From Acidimicrobiales bacterium (GTDB taxonomy: Bacteria; Actinomycetota; Acidimicrobiia; Acidimicrobiales; VFJN01): 36,949 nt of DNA. A model generated the notes under the pieces. The model did not search any database, was not told the DNA's origin, and worked only from the letters and a program-made list of their open reading frames with translations. Shown here one piece after another: positions 23,566-31,892 of this stretch. A program made the translations under genes and the position numbers. Where the stretch lies: positions 1 through 36,949 of the forward strand of contig DATHJB010000123.1 in assembly GCA_035316325.1 (NCBI GenBank), read 5' to 3'. Each line of letters begins with the position of its first letter. Within the stretch, counting starts at the first letter, position 1.

Positions 23566-24975
23566 GTGAGCACCCCGACCGACACCGTCGCGCGGGTCAG
23601 GGCACAGCTCGACCACCCGGTGATCGATGCCGACGGGCACCTGATCGAGTTCGTCCCCCTGGTCGAGGAGCTGGCCCACGAGGTCGGCGGCGGCGACCTC
23701 GTCGACGGCTTCCGCCGCTGGCTGGCGCCCCCGACCGGTCCCCTGCGCTCGCGGCCCCGGCCGGGCAAGCGGGTCTTCTACTCGTTCCCCGGCGAGGCCC
23801 TCGACCGGGCCACCGCGACCGTCCCTCACCTGCTGTACGACCGGCTCGACGAGATCGGCATCGACTTCAGCATGCTGTACCCGACGGTGGGCCTCGGCGT
23901 GCTCGCCCTCCCCGACGCCGACCTGCGGGCGGGCCTGGCCCGGGCCCTCAACGCCTACTACGCGACGGTGACCGAGGGCCTGCGGGACCGCCTCGAACCC
24001 GTCGCCGTCATCCCGCTCGTGCACCCCACCGAGGCGCTCGAGCTCCTCGAGCACGCCGTGGTCGACCTCGGCTTCCGGGCCTTCGTGACCAGCGCGATCG
24101 TCCACCGCACCGAGCTGCGGACGGACGGATCGACGGCCCAGTGGATCGACACCGTCGGCCACGAGAGCGCGTACGACTACGACCCGTTCTGGCGGCGCTG
24201 CGTCGAGCTCCGCGTCGCCCCGAGCTTCCACATGGTCGGCTACGGCTGGGGCACGCGCACGTCCCGGACGAACTACGTCTACAACCACCTGGGCAACTTC
24301 GCGGCCGGCCAGGAGCCGGCCTGCCGATCGATCGTCATGGGCGGGGTCGCGGCGCGGTTCCCCGAGCTCAGCTTCTCGTTCCTCGAAGGGGGCGTCGCCT
24401 GGGCGTGCCAGCTGTTCGCCGATCTCGTCGGGCACTACGGGAAGCGCAACCGCGACGCCATCGGGTCGCTCGATCCGGGCGGGGTCGACCTCGACCGGTT
24501 CGACGACCTCTTCCGGCGCCATGCCCGGGGCCGCCTGGCCGCGCACCGGCTCGGGCGCGACGGGGTGCTCTTCGGGCGGGGAGCGGTCGCGGAGGACCCC
24601 GCCAGCATCGACGACTTCGCCGAAGCGCGGATCACCGGGATCGACGACATCGTGCGCATGTTCACCACGCAGTTCAGCTTCGGCTGCGAGGCCGACGACC
24701 CGCTGAACCGGCTGGCGTTCGACCGGGGGCTGAACCCGGGGCACACGCAGCTGCGGGCCATGTTCGCCTCCGACATCGGGCACTGGGACGTGCCCGACAT
24801 GCGCGGCGTGCTCCCCGAGGCCTACGAGGCGGTCGACGAGGGCGTGCTGTCGGCGGAGGACTTCCGCAAGTTCACCTACGAGAACGCCTGGCGCACCCTG
24901 ACCGCCGTCCGCCCCGACTTCTTCGCGCCGACGGCCATCGCCGGCGCGGCCGCGCCCCTGGAGGCCGTCCGATGA
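23566..24975 (+). CDS. Amidohydrolase-2 family metal-dependent hydrolase
   Basis: 469 aa. The first-strand motif VIDADGH (19-25) is in the metal-ligand position. PSFHMVGYGWG supplies a candidate His, and MFASDIGHWDVPDM contains the late-strand Asp. It is about 90 residues longer than the paralogues at 7771 and 24972, and diverges from them, so it probably has a different substrate. The GTG at 23566 is one base after the SnoaL stop. The stop overlaps the next ATG (ATGA), coupling it to a second amidohydrolase. Confidence 0.85.
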   Translation: MSTPTDTVARVRAQLDHPVIDADGHLIEFVPLVEELAHEVGGGDLVDGFRRWLAPPTGPLRSRPRPGKRVFYSFPGEALDRATATVPHLLYDRLDEIGIDFSMLYPTVGLGVLALPDADLRAGLARALNAYYATVTEGLRDRLEPVAVIPLVHPTEALELLEHAVVDLGFRAFVTSAIVHRTELRTDGSTAQWIDTVGHESAYDYDPFWRRCVELRVAPSFHMVGYGWGTRTSRTNYVYNHLGNFAAGQEPACRSIVMGGVAARFPELSFSFLEGGVAWACQLFADLVGHYGKRNRDAIGSLDPGGVDLDRFDDLFRRHARGRLAAHRLGRDGVLFGRGAVAEDPASIDDFAEARITGIDDIVRMFTTQFSFGCEADDPLNRLAFDRGLNPGHTQLRAMFASDIGHWDVPDMRGVLPEAYEAVDEGVLSAEDFRKFTYENAWRTLTAVRPDFFAPTAIAGAAAPLEAVR

Positions 24976-26249
24976 AGGTCCTCGGCAAGGGTGCGACCCC
25001 GGGCCGGCGGCAGGAGCGGGGCGCGGTGACGTTGCTGCCCCGCCCGGCGGCCCGGCCGGTGTTCTGCCCGGTCATCTCCGTCGACGACCACCTCGTGGAG
25101 CCGCCGACGCTGTTCGAGGGCCGGTTGCCCGCCCGGCTGCGCGACGCCGCCCCGCGCGTCGTCACCGACGACGACGGCCTGCCGCGGTGGCTGGTCGACG
25201 GTGAGCGGCTGCCGATCGGCATGCCCAACGCGCTCGTCGGCCGACCGATGGAGGAGTGGAACGTGGCCCCGGCGCGCTTCGACGAGTTCCTCCCGGGCGT
25301 CACCGATCCCCACGAGCGCGTCGCCGACATGGAGGTTGCCGGCATCTGGGCGTCGCTGCCCTTCCCGTCGATGGTGTGGGGCTTCGCGGGGTCCCGGTTC
25401 GCGGCGATGACCGACCGCGAGCTGGGCCTGGCGTGCCTCCGGGCCTACAACGACTGGCTGCTCGAGGAGTGGTGCGGGGCGGCCCCCGACCGGTTCATCC
25501 CCTGCCAGGTGGCCTGGCTGGCCGACCCCGACGGCGCCGCGGCGGAGGTGCGCCGCAACGCCGAGCGGGGCTTCCGAGCGGTCAGCTTCAGCGAGAACCC
25601 GGAGGGGCAGGGCATGCCCTCGATCCACAGCGGAGCGTGGGACCCCTTCTTCGCCGCCTGCGAGGAGACGGGCACGGTGGTCAACCTGCACGTCGGGTCG
25701 CGCGGCGCCATCACGACGGGCTCGACCGATTCGCCGGTCGAGGTGACCGTGGCCCTGTTCCCCGTCAGCGGCATCGTGGCGCTGACCGACTGGATCTTCT
25801 CCCGCGTGCCGCTGCGGTTCCCCGGGATCAAGGTCGCGCTGTCCGAGGGCGGTGCCTCGTGGGTCCCCATGGTCGTCGAGCGCCTGCGGCGCGCCTACCG
25901 TCAGGCGTCCGCATCCACCCACTGGAGCGCCGCCGACCCCGACCCGGTCGACGTGATGCACCGGAACTTCTCCTTCACCTCGATCGAGGACCCGACCGCG
26001 TTCCAGCACCTCGACGTGATCGGGGCCGGCAACGTGATGGTCGAGGTCGACTACCCGCACGGCGACAGCTCGTGGCCCGACACCCAGGCCCTGCTGGCGG
26101 CGCAGCTCGCCCACCTGCCGCCCGACGACGTCGCGCGGGTGTGCTTCGCCAACGCCGCGGCCCTCTACCATCACCCGGCACCCCCGCCGGACCGGATCGA
26201 GCGCTCGGAGATCGGCCCGGCCCTGACCGCAGCGGGCCCCGGCCGATGA
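24972..26249 (+). CDS. Amidohydrolase-2 family metal-dependent hydrolase
   Basis: 425 aa. Contains ISVDDHLVEPP (35-45; D38, D39, H40), the NLHVGSRG His, and VEVDYPHGDSSWP with the late Asp. It is a clear paralogue of the 7771 product: the two share SVDDHLVEPP, an RLPAR segment, GFAG, YNDWLLEEWCGAAPDR-type stretches and the YPHGDS end. It has an extra N-terminal tail of about 25 residues. The ATG at 24972 overlaps the preceding stop. It probably acts on a related amide or ring substrate in the same pathway. Confidence 0.86.
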   Translation: MKVLGKGATPGRRQERGAVTLLPRPAARPVFCPVISVDDHLVEPPTLFEGRLPARLRDAAPRVVTDDDGLPRWLVDGERLPIGMPNALVGRPMEEWNVAPARFDEFLPGVTDPHERVADMEVAGIWASLPFPSMVWGFAGSRFAAMTDRELGLACLRAYNDWLLEEWCGAAPDRFIPCQVAWLADPDGAAAEVRRNAERGFRAVSFSENPEGQGMPSIHSGAWDPFFAACEETGTVVNLHVGSRGAITTGSTDSPVEVTVALFPVSGIVALTDWIFSRVPLRFPGIKVALSEGGASWVPMVVERLRRAYRQASASTHWSAADPDPVDVMHRNFSFTSIEDPTAFQHLDVIGAGNVMVEVDYPHGDSSWPDTQALLAAQLAHLPPDDVARVCFANAAALYHHPAPPPDRIERSEIGPALTAAGPGR

Positions 26250-27901
26250 GCCTCGACGTCGTCATCCGCGGCGGGCTGGTCGTCGACGGCAGCGGCGCAG
26301 GGGCGGCGGCGGCCGACGTCGGCATCCACGCCGGGCGCATCACCGCGGTCGGCGATGTTCCCGACCAGGGCGCGACCGAGGTCGATGCCCACGGGCTCGT
26401 GGTGGCCCCCGGGTTCGTCGACATCCACACCCACTACGACGCCCAGGTCCTGTGGGACCCCCTCCTCACGCCTTCGTGCTTCCACGGCATCACGACGGTG
26501 GTCGCGGGCAACTGCGGCTTCGGCATCGCTCCGGCCCGCCCGGGGCACCGGGGCCTGCTGGCCCGGACGCTCGAGCACGTCGAGGGCATGAGCCTCGAGG
26601 CCCTGGAAGCGGGCATCGCCTGGGAGTTCGAGAGCTTCGCCGGCTACCTGGACGCCGTCGACCGGCGCGGGGTCGCCCTGAACTTCGCGGCCTACGCGGG
26701 CCACACCCCGCTGCGGATCTGGGTCATGGGCGCCGACGCCTACGAGCGGGAGGCGACGGCGGCGGAGATCGCCCGGATGGCGCAGGCGCTCGCCGAAGCC
26801 ATGGACGCCGGCGCCGCCGGGTTCGCCACCAGCCAGTCGCCGGGCCACGTCGGCGACGGCGGGCGGCCGGTGCCGTCGCGCCTGGCGTCGACGGAGGAGC
26901 TCCGCGCCCTGCTGGCCCAGGCGGGGGCCGAGCAGCACGGGGTCGTCGGGATCGTTCCGGGCGACCAGCTTCCCCACGCCGAGCTCTACGCCCTCCAGCC
27001 CGAGGTCGGTCGCCCGGTGACCTGGACGGCGCTGCTCACCTACCCCGACGGCCGCCAGGAGCGCATGCTCGACATCCACCGGCAGGGGAGCGCCACGGGC
27101 GCGGACGTCCGGCCCCAGGTGTCGGTGCGGCCGCTGTCGATGCAGTGTCGCATGGACCGTCCGTTCTTCTTCGACGGCCGGCCGAGCTTCGCCGCCCTCC
27201 ACCAGCAGGCGCCGGAGGAGCGGATCCGCCGCTACGGCGACCGTGTCTGGCGGGAGCAGGCCCAGGCCGAGCTCGATGCCGGGGTGCCCCGGATCCGGTG
27301 GGACTCGTTCGTCGTGGAGGAGACGCGGCAGGCGCACCTGGAGGGCCGGCCGCTCGGCGCGATCGCCGCCGAGCGCGGATCGACGCCTCTCGACGCGCTG
27401 CTCGACATCGCCCTCGCCGACGATCTCACCACGCGGGTCCGCTGCGTGATCGCCAACGACGACGTGGCCGGCATCGGTCGGCTGCTCGGCGAGCCCGGGA
27501 CCGTCGTCGGCCTCTCCGACGCCGGCGCCCATGCCAGCCAGCTGTGCGACGCCGGGTTCTCCTCGGAGCTCCTCGGCACCTTCGTCCGGGAGCGCAACGA
27601 GCTGTCGCTCGAAGCGGCCGTCCGCAAGCTGACCGGCGAGCCGGCAGATCTCTTCGGCTTCGGCGATCGCGGCTACCTCCGGCCCGGGTCCGCCGCCGAC
27701 CTCGTCGTGTTCGACCTCGCCACCATCGGCGTCGGCCCCCTGCGTCGCGTCCACGACCTCCCGGCCGGCGCCGACCGCCTCGTCGCGGACCGGCCGGCCG
27801 GCGTGCACGACGTGCTCGTCAACGGCCGCTTCCTGGTGCGCGACGGGTGCCTCGACGTCGACGCCCGTAGTGGGGTCGTCCTGCGGTCGGCCCGGACGTG
27901 A
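26246..27901 (+). CDS. D-aminoacylase / N-acyl-D-amino-acid deacylase-type amidohydrolase
   Basis: 551 aa. HTHYDAQVLWDP (61-72; H61, H63) and AGNCGFGIAP with C90 are the family metal and cysteine motifs. LSDAGAH is the late-strand Asp/His region, and SAADLVVFD closes the beta-sandwich. It is a paralogue of the 18796 product, with long matching blocks around the first metal motif. The ATG at 26246 overlaps the upstream stop (ATGA), and the stop overlaps the next GTG. Two such enzymes in one operon suggest two related amide substrates or two steps. Confidence 0.87.
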   Translation: MSLDVVIRGGLVVDGSGAGAAAADVGIHAGRITAVGDVPDQGATEVDAHGLVVAPGFVDIHTHYDAQVLWDPLLTPSCFHGITTVVAGNCGFGIAPARPGHRGLLARTLEHVEGMSLEALEAGIAWEFESFAGYLDAVDRRGVALNFAAYAGHTPLRIWVMGADAYEREATAAEIARMAQALAEAMDAGAAGFATSQSPGHVGDGGRPVPSRLASTEELRALLAQAGAEQHGVVGIVPGDQLPHAELYALQPEVGRPVTWTALLTYPDGRQERMLDIHRQGSATGADVRPQVSVRPLSMQCRMDRPFFFDGRPSFAALHQQAPEERIRRYGDRVWREQAQAELDAGVPRIRWDSFVVEETRQAHLEGRPLGAIAAERGSTPLDALLDIALADDLTTRVRCVIANDDVAGIGRLLGEPGTVVGLSDAGAHASQLCDAGFSSELLGTFVRERNELSLEAAVRKLTGEPADLFGFGDRGYLRPGSAADLVVFDLATIGVGPLRRVHDLPAGADRLVADRPAGVHDVLVNGRFLVRDGCLDVDARSGVVLRSART

Positions 27902-28932
27902 GCGGCGTGAGCGGTCCACCGGAGCTGCGCTTCGGCGCCTTCGTCCCCCAGGGCTTCATGCTCGAGCTCGGCGACGTGCCGGTGGCCGACCTCTGGCGGG
28001 TCAACGTCGAGCACGCCCGCGCGATCGAGGAGCTCGGGTTGGACGGGCTGTGGGTGAGCGATCACGTCCACAACGCCCCGTGGATCGACCACGGCCGGCC
28101 GCCGGGCACGCCGAAGCGCAGCACCCCGGTGCTCGAGTGCTGGTCGCTGCTGGCCGGGCTCAGCCAGCACACCTCGCGGATCAGGCTCGGACAGCTCGCC
28201 ACGTGCAACTCGTTCCGCCCACCCGCGCTGCTGGCCAAGATCGCCGCGACCGTCGACCACATGAGCGGCGGCCGGATCGACCTGGGTCTCGGCGCCGGCT
28301 GGTTCGAGCGGGAGCACCTCGGTTACGGCGTCCCGTTCCCGGGGGCGCGGACTCGCATCGAGATGCTGGGCGAGGCGGTCGAGATCATCCGACTCCTGTG
28401 GAGCGAGCCCGAGGTGACCTTCAGCGGTTCGCACTACACGATCGACCGCGGCCGCTGCGACCCGAAGCCGCTGCAGGCCCGGGTGCCGCTCGTCATCGGC
28501 GGGTCGGGGCCGACCACGCTCGGCATCGTGGCCGCCCGCGCCGACACCTGGAACTACGTGGGCTCCCTCGACGACCTGCCGGCGACCAAGGCGAAGCTGG
28601 AGGCGAGGTGCGACGCCGCCGGCCGGCCCTTCGAGGAGATCAGGATCAGCTGGTTCGAGACGGGCATCGTGATCCGCCGCGACGAAGACGAGGCCCGCCG
28701 CATCGTCGAGGACCTGCGCGCCCGCCGCGGCATCCCCGAGTTCCGTTCCTGGCTCTGGGGAACGCCGGCGAAGGTGCAGGACGCCATGGGCGAGTTCGTG
28801 GAGCTCGGCGTCAGCGAGCTCGTGCCGCAGTTCGGCGACCACCCCGACACGACCTCGCTCGAGCTGTACGCCACCGAGGTCGTCCCCGGGCTGCGCCCCA
28901 CGACAACCGCGGAACCCGGGGGCCGACGATGA
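27898..28932 (+). CDS. LLM-class oxidoreductase, probably F420-dependent
   Basis: 344 aa luciferase-like TIM barrel. RFGAFVPQGF opens the barrel; WVSDHVHNAPW (52-62) and HMSGGRIDLGLGAGWFEREH (121-140) followed by YGVPFP are typical of actinobacterial probable F420-dependent members. GTG 27898 overlaps the previous stop (GTGA); a second GTG at 27907 is a possible start. It overlaps the next LLM gene by four bases. Confidence 0.88.
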   Translation: MSGVSGPPELRFGAFVPQGFMLELGDVPVADLWRVNVEHARAIEELGLDGLWVSDHVHNAPWIDHGRPPGTPKRSTPVLECWSLLAGLSQHTSRIRLGQLATCNSFRPPALLAKIAATVDHMSGGRIDLGLGAGWFEREHLGYGVPFPGARTRIEMLGEAVEIIRLLWSEPEVTFSGSHYTIDRGRCDPKPLQARVPLVIGGSGPTTLGIVAARADTWNYVGSLDDLPATKAKLEARCDAAGRPFEEIRISWFETGIVIRRDEDEARRIVEDLRARRGIPEFRSWLWGTPAKVQDAMGEFVELGVSELVPQFGDHPDTTSLELYATEVVPGLRPTTTAEPGGRR

Positions 28933-29807
28933 GGTTCGGCGTCCTGCTGCCCCACATCGTCCCCTACGCCGACCGCGCCACGCTCGAGGCCTGGTGCGCC
29001 GGCATCGAGGCCGGACCGTACGACACCGTCGTGGTCGGCGAGCGGCTCGTCTACGACAACCTCGACCACACGGTCAGCCTGACGGCGGCGGCCCTCCTCA
29101 CGTCGCGGCCCAGCATCCTCTTCGGGCTGAGCGTGATGCCGCTGCACGCCGCCGCAGTGGTCGCCAAGCAGCTGGCGTCCGTCGACGTCCTCTCGCAGGG
29201 CCGGCTCCGGGTCGCGGTCGGTGTCGGCGGTCGGCCCGACGACTACGAAGCCGCCGAACGGCCGATGCGGCACCGGCACGCTCGACTCGACGAGCAGGTG
29301 GCGGCGCTGCGCCGCACGTGGGCGGAAGCCGCGGCGGGGCCGGGGCGCGGCGTCGGCCCCGCGCCGCTCCAGGCCGGTGGGCCGCCGATCTACTCCAGCG
29401 CCCGGGGGCCGAAGTCCCTCGCCCGAGCCGCTCGGTGGGCCGACGGCAACTACGGCGGTTCGATGCCCCTGTCGCCCGAAGCCATCGAGGCCAAGGGGGC
29501 CGAGGTCCGCGCCGCGTGGTCCCAGGCGGGCCGGGTCGGGCCCCCGTACCTGATGGACGGCGTGTGGTTCGCGCTCGGGCCCGACAGCGACGAGCTCATC
29601 CGCAGTGCCGGCGAGCGCTACTTCGGCGACGTGCCGCTGCGCGCCGACTTCCGCTGGACCCCGGCACTGGCGCCGTGCTCCGGAGAAGCGAAGCTCGAAG
29701 CCATGATCCGGGCCTACGAAGCGGCCGGATGGGACGAGCTGATCCTCATCCCCACGAGCCCGGCCCTCGACCAGCTCGACCGCCTCTCGACCTTCCTCCT
29801 CCGCTGA
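28929..29807 (+). CDS. LLM-class flavin-dependent oxidoreductase
   Basis: 292 aa, on the short side for the family. MRFGVLLPHIVPYADR opens the barrel. VVVGERLVYDN (34-44) replaces the more usual histidine motif, and DVLSQGRLRVAVGVGGRPDDYEA (86-108) is the phosphate-binding region, with Gln in place of the first Gly of SGGR. The middle of the barrel looks shortened. The ATG at 28929 overlaps the previous stop. It is the last gene of the 17183-29807 run, and its stop lies within a perfect 20-base palindrome shared with the convergent crotonase gene. Confidence 0.87.
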   Translation: MRFGVLLPHIVPYADRATLEAWCAGIEAGPYDTVVVGERLVYDNLDHTVSLTAAALLTSRPSILFGLSVMPLHAAAVVAKQLASVDVLSQGRLRVAVGVGGRPDDYEAAERPMRHRHARLDEQVAALRRTWAEAAAGPGRGVGPAPLQAGGPPIYSSARGPKSLARAARWADGNYGGSMPLSPEAIEAKGAEVRAAWSQAGRVGPPYLMDGVWFALGPDSDELIRSAGERYFGDVPLRADFRWTPALAPCSGEAKLEAMIRAYEAAGWDELILIPTSPALDQLDRLSTFLLR

Positions 29808-29820
29808 CCGCGGTCAGCGG
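29801..29820. terminator. Perfect 20-base palindrome spanning two convergent stop codons
   Basis: CCGCTGACCGCGGTCAGCGG reads identically on both strands. It contains the plus-strand stop TGA (29805-29807) and the minus-strand stop (29814-29816); both genes end CGC-TGA. As RNA it could form an 8-bp stem with a CGCG loop. No T-run follows on either side. It may be a bidirectional terminator or a protein-binding site. Confidence 0.55.
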
Positions 29821-30587
29821 TACGTGGGCGGGCGCTTGTCGCCCGAGGGGAGATGCGGCGGCTGGTTGCCGATGTGCGTGTAGGCCAGTGCGTTCTGCAG
29901 GCCGACGGTGTGCAGCATGTCCAGCGACTCCCAGATGGCCCGGATGGTGCCCTGGATCGCCTTGGGGTTCCGCGCCGCGATCGAGGTGGCGATCTGCCGC
30001 GCCCGGGGGCGTAGGTCGGCGCGGGCCACGACCTCGGTCACGAGACCGAGCCGCAGAGCCGTCTCGGCCGTGATGCGCTCGTCGTTGCCCATCAACGCCC
30101 AGCGCAGCACGTCGCCGAGCGGCACTCCCCGCCACAGCATCCCGATCGGCTCGACGGCGGAGACGATGCCCACGTCGGCGTGGGGGTCGAAGAACTCGGC
30201 GTCATCCGAGCAGATGACGATGTCCGCCTCGTTGATGAAGTACTGCCCACCGCCGGCGCACAGCCCGTGGACCGCGGCCACGACGGGCTTCCACACCTTG
30301 TGGTGGAGCTTCGGCGACAGCATCGTCCCGGGGTCGAAGCTGTTCCACACGTTGTCCTTGAGGAACCACCGACTGCCGCCCTTGACGTCGACACCCGTGG
30401 AGAACGCCCGCTCGCCGTTGGCCTGGAGAACGGCGACGTGGATGTCGTCGTCGTCACGAACGGTCGCCCACGCGTCGGCGATGTCCCGGGCCATGGCCTC
30501 GTTGAAAGAGTTGAGGGCCTCGGGCCGGTCCAGCGTGATCGTCGCCACGTGGTCCTCGACCTCGAAGCTGACGGCCTCGAGCTCCAT
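29814..30587 (-). CDS. Crotonase-family protein lacking both catalytic glutamates
   Basis: 257 aa. Crotonase fold: VATITLDRPEALNSFNEAM (14-32), oxyanion region AFSTGVDVKGG (61-71), and GLCAGGGQYFINEADIVI (108-125). The two Glu of canonical enoyl-CoA hydratases appear replaced by Y116 (after GGG) and H136 (in FFDPHADVG). It is therefore unlikely to be a simple hydratase; isomerase, hydrolase, lyase or dehalogenase activity is possible. ATG at 30587 with GAGGAGG just upstream on the minus strand. It follows the P450 gene by 11 bases, so the two form an operon. Distinct from the crotonase at 15077. Confidence 0.87.
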   Translation of the reverse strand: MELEAVSFEVEDHVATITLDRPEALNSFNEAMARDIADAWATVRDDDDIHVAVLQANGERAFSTGVDVKGGSRWFLKDNVWNSFDPGTMLSPKLHHKVWKPVVAAVHGLCAGGGQYFINEADIVICSDDAEFFDPHADVGIVSAVEPIGMLWRGVPLGDVLRWALMGNDERITAETALRLGLVTEVVARADLRPRARQIATSIAARNPKAIQGTIRAIWESLDMLHTVGLQNALAYTHIGNQPPHLPSGDKRPPTYR

Positions 30588-30598
30588 CGTCGTCCTCC

Positions 30599-31837
30599 TC
30601 ACGGGTGCACGTGGAGGTGCTCGACCGAGCGGAAGAGCGCGTTGGGCGAGTAGGCCAGGGGCCGGCCCGGCACGAGGTGCATCTCGGGCGTGAGCTCGGT
30701 CAGCAGCTCGAGGGCGATGCGCAGCTCCATCCGGGCCAGCGGTGCGCCCAGGCAGAAGTGCACGCCCCGGCCGAAGGCGAGGTGCTCGCCGGCGTTGGAC
30801 CGCCTGACGTCCAACGCGTCGGGCTCGGGGAAGTGCGCCGGGTCGTGGCCCGCGGCGGCGAAGAGCAGGACGAGTCTGGCCCCGGCCGGAACCGGGGTAC
30901 CGCCGATCTCGGTGTCGACGGCGGCCGTCCGGCGGTGGCCGAGCACCGGACCGTCGAAGCGCAGCGACTCCTCGACCGCGTCGGGGACCAGCGCCGGGTC
31001 CTGTACCAGGAGGTCCCACTGGTCGCGGTGGGTGAGGAGGTGGCGCAGAGCGTTGCCCATGGCGTTGGTGGTCGAGTCGTGCCCGGCGAGGGCCATCGAG
31101 TACACGATGTTCACGACGTCGTCGCCGGTGACCACATCGGGGTGCTCGTCGTGGTAGCGCAGCAGGTCGCTGGTGAAGTCGTCCCGGCGGGCCGCGTCAC
31201 GATCGGCGACGAAGTCCTCGGCGTAGCGCCAGAAGGCCGTGACGTTGTGGGCCACCCGGACCTGGTCGTCGGCCGGGAGGCGGCCGTAGGTGAACAGCAC
31301 CCGGCCCGCCGACCAGGCCTTGACCTGCTCGAAGTCGGACTCGGGGATGCCGAGCAGGCTCAACCCGGCCCACCCGGGGAGCGGGAACGTCAGGGCGGCG
31401 ACGAGGTCGGCCTCGTCGCCGCCGACGATCGCTTCGACGAGCCCACGGGCGTAGGACCGCACCTCGGGTTCGAGCGCCCGCAGCCGCCGCGGCGACATGC
31501 AGGCCAGGACCGCCTTGCGCATGGGCGCGTGCCGGGGCGGGTCGGCGTTGTTGAGCGTCGGCACCCGCTTGTAGCCGTGCTCCCTCAGGACGCGCTGCGC
31601 TTCGTCCACCGGTGGCCAGATGGGGGACGAAGCGTTCTCGGCGAGGAACGTGGTGCGGTCCAGCAGGCAGGCCTCGACATCCGCGTAGCGGGTCACGATC
31701 CAGTGGTCGAGGTCCCGGTCGTAGAACACGGGTGCCTCGTCCCGCAGCGCGGACAGCTGCGGGTAGGGGTCGACCAGGAAGCCCTGCTCCAACCAACCGA
31801 CACCCTCGGAGACCGGACACGCTCGGACGCCGTCCAC
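30599..31837 (-). CDS. Cytochrome P450
   Basis: 412 aa soluble bacterial P450 monooxygenase. I-helix AGHDST (251-256) carries the oxygen-activating acid/Thr. The ExxR motif is E290-R293 (EESLR), and the heme loop is FGRGVHFCLG (355-364) with ligand C362. It needs ferredoxin and reductase partners, and none is encoded in the window. The GTG at 31837 starts MDGVRACPVSEG. There is no strong ribosome site; a TACGGT 6 bases before it would fit a leaderless mRNA, but no -35 is clear. Operon with the crotonase; the product may be a hydroxylated acyl-CoA or its precursor. Confidence 0.93.
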   Translation of the reverse strand: MDGVRACPVSEGVGWLEQGFLVDPYPQLSALRDEAPVFYDRDLDHWIVTRYADVEACLLDRTTFLAENASSPIWPPVDEAQRVLREHGYKRVPTLNNADPPRHAPMRKAVLACMSPRRLRALEPEVRSYARGLVEAIVGGDEADLVAALTFPLPGWAGLSLLGIPESDFEQVKAWSAGRVLFTYGRLPADDQVRVAHNVTAFWRYAEDFVADRDAARRDDFTSDLLRYHDEHPDVVTGDDVVNIVYSMALAGHDSTTNAMGNALRHLLTHRDQWDLLVQDPALVPDAVEESLRFDGPVLGHRRTAAVDTEIGGTPVPAGARLVLLFAAAGHDPAHFPEPDALDVRRSNAGEHLAFGRGVHFCLGAPLARMELRIALELLTELTPEMHLVPGRPLAYSPNALFRSVEHLHVHP

Positions 31838-31892
31838 GCGGCCACCGTACCTACGACAGCATTTCGGCCCGGTGTCGGCTCCGCTCGGCCTC

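Noticed and set aside
18673-23768. Two minus-strand open frames of about 910 codons (18673-21408 and 21036-23768)
   Set aside because: They mirror the coding strand of confident plus-strand enzymes and show no domain motifs or ribosome sites.
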